Notes: generated by a model not told the origin, from the letters alone. A DNA stretch of 58,264 bases from Actinokineospora inagensis DSM 44258 (GCF_000482865.1 NZ_AXWW01000052.1:1-58264), one strand, 5' to 3'; positions 1 through 9,314 are shown, counted from the first letter of the stretch. Numbers and translations are program-made.

Positions 1-90
1 CCCCGGCCACCATGATCAACCTGACCATGAGCCCCTGAATACACAGCCTAGACGAGCCCACCGACAGTCTCGGGCCATGAGAGCCGAGGC

Positions 91-441
91 TCAGTGCCAC
101 CCACGCCCATAATCCCGCCGCCCCATCCGCGGCGGTCGCGGCGGCCGCCCGTGATGCCCATGCCCACGCCCCCGCTGATCATGCTTCCAATCCTCCCCAA
201 AGAGCGCGCCCCCCACTCCCGTAAGCGCGATCGGCAGGAAAATGATCGGCCACCCGACCATGCCGGTGACCAACAACGCGATTCCCCCCAACCAGGCAAG
301 CGGAATCAACGCAGCAAACAGCCGCTGCGCCAGTGGTCGATCCGCCCACTCGGCAGGCGCACTCGGCTTCACCACAACAGGCGCAGGAGCAGGAGCCACC
401 GGTACCCCAGGCTTGGGCGCAGGCAGATCGCCGAACAGCAC
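91..441 (-). CDS. Small two-helix membrane protein, probably truncated DUF1707-type
   Basis: The readable protein has a Pro/Ala/Val linker, two hydrophobic segments (from LAQRLFAALIP through the GWPIIFLPIALTG stretch) and a basic His/Gly/Arg/Pro tail. The sequence LFGDLPAP at the start resembles the junction that normally follows an N-terminal DUF1707 domain, but no DUF1707 helix bundle can be found upstream in any frame. The gene therefore looks like the C-terminal half of such a protein that lost its first domain. I placed the start at the GTG at 441, which is preceded by a G-rich stretch. An in-frame start at 567 is possible but gives a Cys/Gly-rich leader that does not look coding. Function is unknown. 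Confidence 0.42.
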   Translation of the reverse strand: MLFGDLPAPKPGVPVAPAPAPVVVKPSAPAEWADRPLAQRLFAALIPLAWLGGIALLVTGMVGWPIIFLPIALTGVGGALFGEDWKHDQRGRGHGHHGRPPRPPRMGRRDYGRGWH

Positions 442-602
442 ATGCCCCCCAACGAACCGTCCCCCTCGGACACCCTCCAAACAACACTCTCCCTCCCGTT
501 TGCCTCCTGCCCCGGCGGACCACCAGCCCGACGTGACAGACCAACCCGCGACGCGCCTTGATTCCACAGAGGCACAGTCGGCAGCCGTCTACTGTGGGTA
601 CA

Positions 603-721
603 TGAGCGAATCCCCGCTGCTGTACGACGGTGACGCGAGCCACTTGGTGAAGTCGGCTCGTGCCGTGGCTGAGCGGTTGGTGTCGCCGATAGGGGGTCGC
701 TGGGGACACGTGGCGCATGGA
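603..721 (+). pseudogene. N-terminal remnant of an HD-domain phosphohydrolase-like gene
   Basis: An ATG at 603 opens about 38 codons that resemble the N-terminus of actinobacterial HD-domain proteins: an amphipathic helix followed by RLVSPIGGRWGHVAH, the segment where the first metal-binding His of the HD motif lies. The similarity then stops and the frame runs into unrelated sequence. No HD dyad or later helices are present. This is a truncated fragment. The assignment rests on a short stretch and is tentative. Confidence 0.3.
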
Positions 722-854
722 GGGGGATCTTGGTGCTGCCAAATGCGACCACCCTCGACCCGGCGAAGGTGAGGTACCGGGTCACACACCTTCACGCGAC
801 GACCAAAGGCCGAGCAAACCACGCTGGATCTGCCGCCCACCGCCCCGTGGGGGT

Positions 855-873
855 GTGGGGGTTCGACCCCCAC
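855..873. other. Perfect 7-bp hairpin with TTCGA loop
   Basis: GTGGGGG and CCCCCAC flank TTCGA. It lies 58 bp beyond the 3' end of the minus-strand tRNA-Ala gene. It could help end that transcript, but there is no T-tract. It resembles a tRNA T-arm only superficially. Confidence 0.3.
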
Positions 874-930
874 AACAAACAACAGACGACCTGGCCCATG
901 CTTTCCATGGGCACAGATCGCCTGGGTCTG

Positions 931-1003
931 TGGAGCTGAGGGGATTCGAACCCCTGACCCTCACACTGCCAGTGTGATGCGCTACCAACTGCGCTACAGC
1001 CCC
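931..1003 (-). tRNA. tRNA-Ala (GGC)
   Basis: Read on the minus strand, a complete cloverleaf forms. The acceptor stem GGGGCTG pairs with CAGCTCC and contains the G3:U70 wobble that identifies alanine tRNAs. The anticodon stem TCACA/TGTGA encloses the loop CTGGCAG, so the anticodon is GGC. The T-arm GGGGTTCGAATCCCC is canonical. The 3' CCA is not fully encoded: the discriminator A is followed by CA. The flanking remnants at 91-441 and 603-721 would fit past integration or deletion beside this tRNA, but no second copy of its 3' end is visible in the window. Confidence 0.96.
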
Positions 1004-1125
1004 GCGTCGCTCGAGGGTTTGTCCCCGGCGTGCTGGGCATACGCTACAGCACGTCTTGGGGTGGGGTGAAATCGGGGGGTTGGTTCGGGGTTCCGTTGGG
1101 GGCTCGGGGGTGTTAGACCGTGGGG

Positions 1126-2445
1126 ATGGCGTCGTTGCGGGATGTTGGTGTGGGGATGGTGGGTCCGGAGGGGGTGGATCCGGCTGCGCGGCGGGTTGGG
1201 CAGGAGGGGTTGCTGCGGGGGTTGGTGGATCGGCTGTTGGCGGCGGGTGGGGTGCAGGGGCGGCGGTTGCGGGATTGTGGGGTGGGGGACGGGCGGGATG
1301 TCGGGTTGGCGGAGTTGGGCCGGCTACCGACTGTGGGTAAGCGGGATCTGTGGGATCACTATCCGTATGGGTTGCGGGCGGTGGATGCCGATGACGTTGT
1401 GTGTGTTCACGGGTCTTCGGGGACGGGTGGGCGGCCGACGTTGGTGCCGTACACCGCCCGGGATGTGGAGATCTGGGGTGAGGTGGTGGCGCGGGCGCTG
1501 GTCGGGGCGGGGGCCACCAGCCGGAGCGTGGTGCACAACGCGTATGGATATGGGCTGTTCACGGGGGGTTTGGGGCTGCACCACGGGGCGATGCGGTTGG
1601 GCGCGACCGTGGTGCCGATGTCCGGGGGGATGACGGAGCGGCAGGTGCGGTTGATCCGGGATCTGCGACCGGATGTGTTGGCGTGCACTCCGTCGTATGC
1701 CATTCACCTGGGTGAGGCGATGACGGGCGGTAACAGCCTGCGGGTGGGTTTGCACGGGGCGGAGCCGTGGACCGACGAGATGCGCGGTGCGATCGAGCGG
1801 CTGCTGGGGATTCGCGCGCTGGACATCTACGGGCTCTCGGAGATCATCGGACCGGGGGTGGCCTGCGAGTCGTTGGATTCCGAAGGCATGCTCAACATCG
1901 CCGAGGACCACTTCTACCCGGAGTGTGTGGACGGTGACGGCGAGCCGGTGCCGGATGGGACGCCGGGGGAGTTGGTGTTCAGCACGCTCACCAAGACCGG
2001 GATGCCGCTGCTGAGGTACCGCACGGGTGACGTCGCGACGCTCGCCCCGCCGACGCCGAACTCGCCGCGGACGTTGCGGCGGATGTCGAAGCTGCTCGGG
2101 CGCACCGACGACATGCTGGTGATCCGGGGGGTGAACGTGTTCCCGACCGAGGTCGAGGCCGTGTTGCTCGCCGATCCCCGGGTCAGCCCGCACTACCTGG
2201 TCGTCGAGGACCGGCGGGTCGCCAAGCGCGCCGAGTTGCGGGTCGCCGTCGAGCCGCGCACCCCCACCGACGAGGCCCAGCTCGCCGCCGCTCTCGTCCA
2301 CGCCTTGCGCGAGCGCCTGGGCATCGGCTGTGACGTGCGGGTCTTCGCCGCGGGCAGCATCCCGCGCACCGAGACGGGCAAGGCCAAGCGCCTTGCCCGG
2401 TGGACCGACGGTGCGAGCCCGCTACCCGGTCTGACCTGGGGCTGA
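1126..2445 (+). CDS. Phenylacetate-CoA ligase family adenylate-forming enzyme (PaaK-like)
   Basis: The 439-aa protein has the landmarks of the PaaK branch of ANL enzymes: the phosphate-binding loop HGSSGTGGRPT at about residues 95-105, YGLSE near 235, RYRTGD near 297, and a C-terminal subdomain with RTETGKAKR carrying the catalytic-loop lysine. The family converts aryl acids to aryl-CoA through an acyl-adenylate. Without other paa genes nearby the substrate is unknown; members of this branch also activate acids for secondary metabolites. I chose the ATG at 1126; a GTG six bases upstream is in frame and no clear ribosome site separates them, so a leaderless mRNA is possible. The stop overlaps the convergent MMPL gene by 24 bp. 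Confidence 0.88.
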   Translation: MASLRDVGVGMVGPEGVDPAARRVGQEGLLRGLVDRLLAAGGVQGRRLRDCGVGDGRDVGLAELGRLPTVGKRDLWDHYPYGLRAVDADDVVCVHGSSGTGGRPTLVPYTARDVEIWGEVVARALVGAGATSRSVVHNAYGYGLFTGGLGLHHGAMRLGATVVPMSGGMTERQVRLIRDLRPDVLACTPSYAIHLGEAMTGGNSLRVGLHGAEPWTDEMRGAIERLLGIRALDIYGLSEIIGPGVACESLDSEGMLNIAEDHFYPECVDGDGEPVPDGTPGELVFSTLTKTGMPLLRYRTGDVATLAPPTPNSPRTLRRMSKLLGRTDDMLVIRGVNVFPTEVEAVLLADPRVSPHYLVVEDRRVAKRAELRVAVEPRTPTDEAQLAAALVHALRERLGIGCDVRVFAAGSIPRTETGKAKRLARWTDGASPLPGLTWG

Positions 2446-4536
2446 CCGGGAGCGGCGGTCGAGCAGGGTCAGCGCCGCGGGCAGCAGCACGCCCCGGATC
2501 AGGGTCGCGTCGAGGACGACCGCGGTCGCCATGGCGATCCCGAGTTGTTTGTTCTCGATCGAGGTCAGCGTGACGAAGACCGCGAACACGGCGGTCATGA
2601 TCGTCGCCGCGCTGGTGACCACACCCGCCGACGCCCCGATACCCGCCACGACGGACCGGCGTTCGCGGATCCGGCTGAGGATGAAGATGTGGTAGTCCAT
2701 GCTCAGTCCGAAGAGGACGACGAAGGTGAACAGCGGCAGCCAGTCCATCACCCCGCCGTACGGGGTGAAACCGAGCACCGACGCGAGGTGGCCGTCCTGG
2801 AAGACCCAGGTGACCACCCCGCAGGCCGCCCCGATGGCGAGCAGGTTGAGCACGATCGACACCAGCGGGATCGCCACCGACCGGAACGTGACGAGCAGCA
2901 GCACGAACGCGATCAGCAACACGAGCCCGAGCACCAGCGGTGTCCGCTCGGCGATGCGCTGGGTGTAGTCCCTGACTTGAGCGGATTTCCCGCTTGTCGC
3001 GTAGTCCACACCGGACACCGTGCCGATCGTGCTGGGCAGTATCTCGGTGCGCAGCGCCTCCACCGCCCGGTTGGTCACGTCGTCGGTTCCGGAGCCGGAC
3101 AGCGGCACCCGGATCACCACCACCTTGTCGACCTTGGCCACGGCGATCGGGTTGTGGATGGGCCCGTCGGCCGAGGCGCGCGACCGCAGCCGCTCCACGG
3201 CCGCCATGACCTGCGGTGTGTTGGCGGGTGAGCCGTCCTTGTTCCACACCACCACCCGCGCGGGTGTCGGTGTGCCGGGGAACGCTTCCTGCATGCGCAC
3301 CGCGTTGTCCACTCCCGCGACGGATCGCGGCAGGCTGTTGAGGACCGACGCGTCCTGCAGGTGGATTCCCAGCGCGGGCAACGCCATCACGACCAGTGCG
3401 ACGACCGCCGCCCCGCTCCACAGCAGCGGCCGACGCACCACCCGTCGCACGACCGCCGACCACACCCGGGACTCGCCCGCGGCGACCCGGCGTCGACCGA
3501 GGAACGGCACCCGCCAGGCGTCGACGCGGTCACCGAGCAGCGCGATCGTCGCGGGCAGCACCGTCACCGACGCGATCATGGCCAGGCCGACGACCAGGGT
3601 TGTGCCGACGGCGAGACCGCGGAACGCGTCGACGCCGGTGCACAGCAACCCGGTCAGGCACAGCACCACGGTCACCCCGGACAGCACGACCACATGCCCG
3701 GACGTGCGTGCCGTGGCAGGCAGAGCGGCGTGCACCGACCGGCCCGCGTGCCGCTCCTCTCGGTATCGGCGCAGGTAGAACAGCGAGTAGTCGACCCCGA
3801 CGGCCACACCGATCAGCAGGACCAGCGACGACACCGCGCTGTTGATCGGGACGACCTTGCCGATGACCGCCAGCAACGACAACGACGTGAGCAGACCGGT
3901 CACCGTCAGCAGCACCGGAATCCCCGCGGCCACCACGGAACCGAACACGACCAGGAGGATGATCAGCACCACCGGCAGGGACAGCAGGTGCGAGCGGGCC
4001 AGGTCGCTCTTGATCGTCTCGTCGACGGCCGTGGTCAGGCTGCGGTCCCCGGCCTGCGCCAGCCGCACGTCGGGATGGCGGCGGGCGGTGGCCGCCACGG
4101 CGTCCACAGTGGTCTGGAAGTTCGCCTTGATCCGTTCGACCGGGCCCGCGACCTGGAACGTGACCAGCGTGGACCGCTCGTCCGCCAGGGGTGCCCTGAC
4201 CTCGACGGCCGCCCCGCCCGCGTTGTCCAGGGTCTTGACCAGGTCGTCGACCGCGCCCCGCACGTCACCCGGGCCCTGGACCAGGACGTTCTCCCGGACC
4301 GGGTCGAACTCGCGCTGCTGGCCGAGAACTGCTTGCGCGCGACCGGAATCCCCCGGGTCGGTGGTCCGCGCGTCCGGTCCGCCGACGATCATGCTCGCCG
4401 TGGACGCGATCGCCACCAACGCCAACCAGCCGCCGATGGCCCGGCCGCGGTGGCGAACCGACCAGCTCGCGACCCGTTCGACGAATCCGGGGTTGTCCGG
4501 GCGCGCCAAGTCAACCGACTTGCGAGTCGGCACCAT
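2422..4536 (-). CDS. MMPL-family RND transporter
   Basis: The 704-aa membrane protein has the duplicated architecture of actinobacterial MMPL exporters: one N-terminal helix (residues about 33-53), a large extracytoplasmic loop, a bundle of five helices beginning near residue 185, a second loop, and a second five-helix bundle ending in LLDRRSRS. These transporters use the proton gradient to export lipids, siderophores or drugs. The start ATG lies 117 bp downstream of the small membrane-protein gene on the same strand, so the two may be co-transcribed. The 24-bp tail-to-tail overlap with the PaaK-like ligase could reflect compact arrangement only; a shared substrate is speculation. Confidence 0.9.
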   Translation of the reverse strand: MVPTRKSVDLARPDNPGFVERVASWSVRHRGRAIGGWLALVAIASTASMIVGGPDARTTDPGDSGRAQAVLGQQREFDPVRENVLVQGPGDVRGAVDDLVKTLDNAGGAAVEVRAPLADERSTLVTFQVAGPVERIKANFQTTVDAVAATARRHPDVRLAQAGDRSLTTAVDETIKSDLARSHLLSLPVVLIILLVVFGSVVAAGIPVLLTVTGLLTSLSLLAVIGKVVPINSAVSSLVLLIGVAVGVDYSLFYLRRYREERHAGRSVHAALPATARTSGHVVVLSGVTVVLCLTGLLCTGVDAFRGLAVGTTLVVGLAMIASVTVLPATIALLGDRVDAWRVPFLGRRRVAAGESRVWSAVVRRVVRRPLLWSGAAVVALVVMALPALGIHLQDASVLNSLPRSVAGVDNAVRMQEAFPGTPTPARVVVWNKDGSPANTPQVMAAVERLRSRASADGPIHNPIAVAKVDKVVVIRVPLSGSGTDDVTNRAVEALRTEILPSTIGTVSGVDYATSGKSAQVRDYTQRIAERTPLVLGLVLLIAFVLLLVTFRSVAIPLVSIVLNLLAIGAACGVVTWVFQDGHLASVLGFTPYGGVMDWLPLFTFVVLFGLSMDYHIFILSRIRERRSVVAGIGASAGVVTSAATIMTAVFAVFVTLTSIENKQLGIAMATAVVLDATLIRGVLLPAALTLLDRRSRSAPGQTG

Positions 4537-4652
4537 GAAGTGATGTCCTTTCCCACGAAGGGGTACCGCCGTGCGAACTCGCCCACGCGGGCGAGGGTGG
4601 TTGCTGCTTCAGCGGGTCGCCGAGTTGCCGCTCGGCGACCCCCATTTCGTTT

Positions 4653-4922
4653 CTAGTCGACGTCCACGAGCACGCGCTCGATCTTCGCCAGCCGCGCCTG
4701 AACGTCGTCGAGTTGTGCGTTCAGCCTGCCCAACGCCTGCTCGTTGGCGACCTGTGTCGCGGCCACCGACTCGGCCGGCGCCCGGTAGGCGTACTCCCGG
4801 CTCAGCGCGGCGCGGGCGCGCCAACTGGCCGCCAACTGCCAGATGGCGACCGTGATGACCGTGGTGAGCAGGACGAACACGCCGACCACACCGAGCGCTT
4901 CCTGCCATTCCCTGCCGCTCAT
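4653..4922 (-). CDS. Single-pass membrane protein with C-terminal coiled coil
   Basis: The 89-aa product starts MSGREWQEALG, has one transmembrane helix (about residues 11-30) and then a charged, heptad-rich helix (about 55-88) likely to form a coiled coil. Its family function is not known to me. I chose the ATG at 4922 because the 34-residue in-frame extension to 5024 is compositionally poor. It lies upstream of, and on the same strand as, the MMPL gene. Confidence 0.7.
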   Translation of the reverse strand: MSGREWQEALGVVGVFVLLTTVITVAIWQLAASWRARAALSREYAYRAPAESVAATQVANEQALGRLNAQLDDVQARLAKIERVLVDVD

Positions 4923-5107
4923 TCCCCCGCTGACCCCTTCCGTGGCTATGCTCCGATGGCACCTGCCAACAAATGTTAGCAGCAGACGGGGGTGGCGAAC
5001 CACCACCAAGGAGTTCTTGGGCAAGTGACCCGGGTGGCGGCTGACCCGGGCGATCGGATGTGGCAGGTTCGGATGACGTCAATGGAATACGTTCGGGGAG
5101 TGGTTCC

Positions 5108-5383
5108 ATGCGTCGTTTCGCTATTCCGGTCGCGCTCGCGGTGGCCTTGCTGGGGGTGCCGGGGGTTGCGTTGGCCGATCAACACGGGTACGACACCGTC
5201 GTTTGTCACACCGACACGGCCTACATCTACACCTATGAGGACACCGGCTCGGCCTCGCGTGATTCGTTGCCTCGCGGGGCGCATTTTCAGGTGTACCACG
5301 ATGACGGTGGATGGCGGTTCGGGGTGCGCAACTACAACGGTATTTCCGGGTATGTCCTCGCCAGTCAACTCTGCCGGGCCTGA
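5108..5383 (+). CDS. Small secreted protein, SH3b-like
   Basis: The 91-aa precursor has a signal peptide (MRRF, hydrophobic core, cleavage after ALA near residue 20). The mature part holds two cysteines (VVCHTD and the C-terminal QLCRA), alternating beta-strand patterning, and GISGYVLASQLC, which resembles the last strand of bacterial SH3 domains. It probably acts outside the cell, perhaps binding the cell wall. The next gene starts 9 bp after its stop and encodes a second two-cysteine secreted protein, so the two form an operon. Confidence 0.75.
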   Translation: MRRFAIPVALAVALLGVPGVALADQHGYDTVVCHTDTAYIYTYEDTGSASRDSLPRGAHFQVYHDDGGWRFGVRNYNGISGYVLASQLCRA

Positions 5384-5392
5384 GGAGGCGAT

Positions 5393-5713
5393 GTGAAGCG
5401 GATTGGTGCGGTTCTGGTCGCGGTGGTGTCCGCGTTCGTGCTGGTCACGCCCGCGTCGGCGGTCAGTGGTGACCGTCGTTGCGTGGACTGGTCGGTGTTG
5501 CTGGTGCGCAACTACCCGGCGGGTCAGGCGTGGACCCAGCTCTATCCGAAACAGACCTTCAGCGTCTACGAATACCGCGACTCCGGCTGGGCCCGCGGTT
5601 TCGCCTGGGGGCAGGTGAACACCGACCACAGCCCTTATGCGCCGCCCTACAACGACGTATGGGTGGAGACCGCGGGGCTTGGCAAACACGTCAACGACGG
5701 ATCCGCGTGTTGA
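5393..5713 (+). CDS. Small secreted two-cysteine protein
   Basis: The 106-aa precursor begins at a GTG with a GAGGAG ribosome site and has a clean signal peptide ending in ASA near residue 23. The mature domain is aromatic-rich, with one cysteine near each end (RRCVDW and GSAC), suggesting a single disulfide. It resembles its upstream neighbour in size and composition; both may be SH3b-type extracellular modules. A strong inverted repeat follows the stop. Function unknown. Confidence 0.75.
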   Translation: MKRIGAVLVAVVSAFVLVTPASAVSGDRRCVDWSVLLVRNYPAGQAWTQLYPKQTFSVYEYRDSGWARGFAWGQVNTDHSPYAPPYNDVWVETAGLGKHVNDGSAC

Positions 5714-5738
5714 TCTGATCACCAGCCCGATTTCCCTC

Positions 5739-5771
5739 GGCGCGGTCACGGGTGCGGCTCGTGACCGCGCC
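5739..5771 (+). terminator. Transcription terminator hairpin
   Basis: A perfect 12-bp inverted repeat (GGCGCGGTCACG with its complement) around a 9-nt loop, 26 bp after the secreted-protein operon. There is no T-tract, as is common for terminators in this phylum. Confidence 0.7.
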
Positions 5772-5967
5772 CCGGGGAAACGTGACGGACCCCCGTGCGG
5801 GTCGTGTGGGTGCCGTGCGACCCGGTCACACCGCGGGACCCTGATACCAGTCCCCTGGGTGTCATTCCACAGGGTGATGTTCGGGTCCGCCCACAGCCCG
5901 ATGTCGCACCGAAGCCCGGAATGTCAGCCTGCTGCCACCTGGACAGGTGACAACGAGAGGGGATTCT

Positions 5968-7515
5968 GTGCGGCCGATGATCCGAGCCGTCGGTGGGGTG
6001 GCCACCGCCGTCGCGCTCGTAGTGGGGACAGCCGCGTTCGCCGACGCGCAACTGGTGGCGGAACGGACGCCGGGGTCGATCGGGTGGGCGCCGTGCGCGG
6101 GCGTACCGGACGTCGAGTGCGGGTCGCTGCGGTTACCGGTGGACTGGGCCAAGCCGGGCGGGGGCAAGTTCGGCATGGCCGTGGCCCGCCGCACGGCGAC
6201 CGACCAGGCGCACCGGATCGGGGTGCTGGTGGTCAACCCGGGTGGGCCGGGCGGGTCGGGGGTGGAGTTCGCCGAGTTCGCCCCGGAGTACTTCAGCCCG
6301 GAGGTGCTGGCCCGGTTCGACATCGTCGGGTTCGACCCGCGCGGGGTCGGTGCCAGCCTGCCCGCGGTGTGCTCGGCTGACCTGTTGCAGAGCAGGCCGT
6401 CGTCGCACCTCGCGTCGCAGCGCGATTTCAACCAGTACCTGGCCTACACGCGGACGCTCAACGCCGACTGCAGGCAGCGCTCCGGGCCGGTCTACGACCA
6501 CGCCGACACGCTGGCCGTGGTCGACGACGTCGACGCCCTGCGGGTCGCGCTGGGCGAGAAGAAGATCAGCTACTACGGGGTGTCCTACGGTACTCTTCTT
6601 GGCCAACAATACGCCGAGCGCTACGGCCGCAACCTGCGCGCCATGGTGATCGACTCCAACATGGACCACACCAGCGACGCCGAGCGGTTCACCACCGTCA
6701 GCGCCGCCACCGCCGAGGACTCGCTCCGCGAGTTCGCCAAGTGGTGTGACCGCGCGGCCAGTTGCGCGCTGCACGGCAAGAACGTGCTCAAGGAGTGGGA
6801 CAAACTGCTCGCCCGCGCCGACCGCGGTCAGGTCATCGACTCGGTCGACCCGAACCACCACCTGAGCGTGGACGAGATCACCAGCACTGCGTTCAGCGCC
6901 TTCTACGGTCCGCAGTGGACCGAGCTGGCGGACTGGCTGGTGTCGCTGCGGACCACGCCCCGGCCGGTCGCGTACGCGGCGGGCGACTCGGTGCCGACCC
7001 CGTTCGCCGCCGTCTTCTGCCAGGACTGGTCGTTCCGGCCGCTGACCTACCGCGACTACGTCGGCCTGGACCGCGCGGCCAACCAGGTCGCCCCGCACAT
7101 GCGCGGATCGGCCCTGGCCACCCTGGGTGTGCTCGGCTGCGCCGGCGTGCCCGACCCGGCCAACAACCCACAACGAAAGCTCGACATCCGCGCCGCGCCG
7201 CAGATCCTGATGCTCAATTCGCTGCACGACCCGGCCACCTCGTACGACTGGGCCGTCAACGTGCACCGGCAGACCCGGAACACGACGACCCTGCTCACCT
7301 ACGACGGTTGGGGCCACGGCGCGTACAACAAGTCGTCGTGCGTGATGAGCACGACCGACGCGTACCTGACCACGCTGCGCACGCCGCGTGACGGCACGCA
7401 CTGCCCGGCGGTGGAGCCCTCGCCGTCGACGGCGCAGAAGCGGACGGCGGCCGTCGCGCCGACCCGGCCGCTGCCGGTCGGCCCCGTCCCCGGCCTGCCC
7501 GGCTGGGGGATCTGA
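5968..7515 (+). CDS. Secreted tripeptidyl aminopeptidase-type alpha/beta hydrolase
   Basis: The 515-aa precursor belongs to the TAP/SlpD group of exported serine peptidases, which remove tripeptides from protein N-termini outside the cell. A signal peptide ends after AFA-DA near residue 30. The oxyanion region NPGGPGGSG and the nucleophile elbow GVSYG (Ser206) are followed by Asp421 in LHDPATS and His450 in WGHGAYN, completing the triad. The C-terminal TAP-like domain surrounds Asp and His. I chose the GTG at 5968 because GAGAGGGG lies at good spacing; the in-frame GTG at 5947 has none. It is transcribed alone and ended by a strong hairpin. Confidence 0.9.
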   Translation: MRPMIRAVGGVATAVALVVGTAAFADAQLVAERTPGSIGWAPCAGVPDVECGSLRLPVDWAKPGGGKFGMAVARRTATDQAHRIGVLVVNPGGPGGSGVEFAEFAPEYFSPEVLARFDIVGFDPRGVGASLPAVCSADLLQSRPSSHLASQRDFNQYLAYTRTLNADCRQRSGPVYDHADTLAVVDDVDALRVALGEKKISYYGVSYGTLLGQQYAERYGRNLRAMVIDSNMDHTSDAERFTTVSAATAEDSLREFAKWCDRAASCALHGKNVLKEWDKLLARADRGQVIDSVDPNHHLSVDEITSTAFSAFYGPQWTELADWLVSLRTTPRPVAYAAGDSVPTPFAAVFCQDWSFRPLTYRDYVGLDRAANQVAPHMRGSALATLGVLGCAGVPDPANNPQRKLDIRAAPQILMLNSLHDPATSYDWAVNVHRQTRNTTTLLTYDGWGHGAYNKSSCVMSTTDAYLTTLRTPRDGTHCPAVEPSPSTAQKRTAAVAPTRPLPVGPVPGLPGWGI

Positions 7516-7526
7516 CCGCCGGACTC

Positions 7527-7557
7527 GGGCTGGGCCGCTGTCCGGGCGGCCCAGCCC
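7527..7557 (+). terminator. Transcription terminator hairpin
   Basis: A perfect 12-bp stem (GGGCTGGGCCGC and its complement) with a 7-nt loop, 11 bp after the stop of the peptidase gene. Confidence 0.72.
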
Positions 7558-7614
7558 GCTGACCTCGTACTTTAGGCTGACCCGTGGGCTACCCGACCCT
7601 TGTAGCATCGAACG

Positions 7615-8628
7615 GTGCACGAGTTGTGGGACGAGCCCCGCCCGCCCGGCGCCGCGCCTCGGGCCTGGCGTGACTGGGTGCTGGTCGGCGTCCTCATCGT
7701 GCTCGCGGTTGTCGAGGGCGTGCTACGGCACTCGTGGCCCTGGCCAGCCCTCTTGATGCCCACGCTCTTGTGGCGTCGAACCCACCCCTTCGCGATGACC
7801 GCCATCGGCTTCGGCGGCGCGATGGCGGTCATTCTCGCGTTCGGCCCGCCCATCCTCTATACGACCGCGTTCTTCTTAGTGCTGCTGTACGCCCTGTTCA
7901 GATGGGGCTCAGGTCGGGAGGTAGTGGCGGGCGTCGCCGTTATCGCGGTCAAGTCAGCGATTTCTGTCCTCTATGGGGGCGATAACCTCGCTGGCGTCCT
8001 GGTGCTGTTGGCGGTAGCCGCTATCGGCGGCGCTGTGCGCTATCGAGTGGCGGATCGCGCCCGCGAGATGGAACGCGTGGTCTTGGTCGAGCGCGAACGA
8101 CTGGCGCGCGACCTCCACGACACTGTGGCACACCACGTGTCAGCTATGGCGGTACGAGCACAGGCCGGGATCGCCGTTGCCGACCTCAGTGCCGATGCTC
8201 CGGTCGAGGCGTTGAAGGTCATCGAGGCTGAGGCGGGACGCGCGTTGGACGAGATGCGCGCCGTGGTACACGCGTTGCGCGAGCCGGTCGACCTGTTGTC
8301 CTTGGCCGGATCGGGACCGCCTGTCGTCGAGGTTGTCGGTGACGTGTCCGCGGTGCCACCCGCAGTGGCCACCACGGTGTTCCGGATAGCGCAAGAGGCC
8401 GTGACGAACGCTCGTCGTCACGCGGTCGACGTGACAAGAGTCGTTGTGCGCGTAGTGGTTGACGATGCTGTGTCGTTGACGGTGACCGATGACGGTGCGG
8501 TGCCCACCCGCCGTGGGGCTGGCCACGGGCTCGTCGGAATGGCCGAACGGGCGCGACTCCTGGGTGGGACCTGCGAGGCTGGCCACTCCGGCGACGGCTG
8601 GGTCGTGCGCGCGGTGTTGCCCCGATGA
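7615..8628 (+). CDS. NarL-family sensor histidine kinase (HisKA_3)
   Basis: The 337-aa kinase has four to five transmembrane helices in its first 140 residues and no large sensor loop, so it probably senses a membrane or intramembrane signal. The dimerisation domain contains DLHDTVAHHVSAM, with the phospho-accepting His at residue 168, and the C-terminal HATPase domain ends in the G-box GAGHGLVGMAERARLLGG. It starts at a GTG. Its stop overlaps the response-regulator start (ATGA), indicating translational coupling. The DUF2306 membrane gene directly downstream of the pair is a plausible target. Confidence 0.92.
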   Translation: MHELWDEPRPPGAAPRAWRDWVLVGVLIVLAVVEGVLRHSWPWPALLMPTLLWRRTHPFAMTAIGFGGAMAVILAFGPPILYTTAFFLVLLYALFRWGSGREVVAGVAVIAVKSAISVLYGGDNLAGVLVLLAVAAIGGAVRYRVADRAREMERVVLVERERLARDLHDTVAHHVSAMAVRAQAGIAVADLSADAPVEALKVIEAEAGRALDEMRAVVHALREPVDLLSLAGSGPPVVEVVGDVSAVPPAVATTVFRIAQEAVTNARRHAVDVTRVVVRVVVDDAVSLTVTDDGAVPTRRGAGHGLVGMAERARLLGGTCEAGHSGDGWVVRAVLPR

Positions 8629-9251
8629 TCCGGGTGGTGCTCGCCGACGACCAGGAGATCATCCGAACCGGTCTGGGCATGATCCTCGACGCGCAGCCGG
8701 ACATCTCGGTGGTCGGCATGGCCGCAGACGGCGCGGAAGCCGTCGAACTGACCCGGCGACTGCGGCCTGACGTGTGCCTGTTCGACATCCGCATGCCGGG
8801 GGTCGACGGTATCGAGGCGACCCGCCTGGTCGACCCGGTCCCCGTTGTGGTGATCACGACCTTCGACCTCGACGAGCACGTCCACGCCGCTCTGCGCGCC
8901 GGGGCGAAGGGGTTCCTGCTCAAGAACTCCGGAACCGAACTGTTGGGCCAGGCGATTCGAGCCGCCGCCGCCGGGGACGCGTTGATCGCGCCGACCGTGA
9001 CCGTTCGCCTGCTCGGCGCGTTCGCGGACCGTGGGCGCCCGGTCCAACCGGTGGACCCGTTGACCGAACGCGAGGAAGAGGTCGTGCGCACGGTCGCGTC
9101 CGGCCGGACGAACACCGAGATCGCGGCTGACCTGCACATCTCGGTGAGCACGGTGAAGACGCACATCGCGAGCCTGATGGCGAAACTCGGGGTGCGGAAC
9201 CGGGTCGAGATCGCCATGTGGGCCTATGAGACAGGGCGCGCTCGGCCTTAA
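8625..9251 (+). CDS. NarL/LuxR-type response regulator
   Basis: The 208-aa protein has a receiver domain with acidic pair DD near residues 9-10, phospho-acceptor Asp54 in LFDIRMPG, the conserved Thr in VITTF and Lys in KGFLLKNS, followed by a LuxR-type helix-turn-helix (LTEREEEVVRTVASG through VKTHIASLMAKLGV). Phosphorylation by the upstream kinase should promote dimerisation and DNA binding. It overlaps the kinase gene by 4 bp and lies 63 bp upstream of a DUF2306 gene. Confidence 0.94.
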   Translation: MIRVVLADDQEIIRTGLGMILDAQPDISVVGMAADGAEAVELTRRLRPDVCLFDIRMPGVDGIEATRLVDPVPVVVITTFDLDEHVHAALRAGAKGFLLKNSGTELLGQAIRAAAAGDALIAPTVTVRLLGAFADRGRPVQPVDPLTEREEEVVRTVASGRTNTEIAADLHISVSTVKTHIASLMAKLGVRNRVEIAMWAYETGRARP

Positions 9252-9314
9252 GTACGGCTCCAGTGTGGCCTGTTGAGCGATGATTCCCAGTCCGCCGCTC
9301 GCGACGATGGACGC

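Noticed and set aside
855-873. T-arm of a second tRNA or an attachment site
   Set aside because: The loop is five bases and the pairing does not fit T-arm geometry; no matching anticodon arm lies upstream and no duplicate of the tRNA-Ala end is seen.
3361-4656. 431-aa frame opposite the MMPL transporter
   Set aside because: Antisense shadow; His/Arg/Gln-rich with no fold, while the minus strand encodes a complete MMPL protein.
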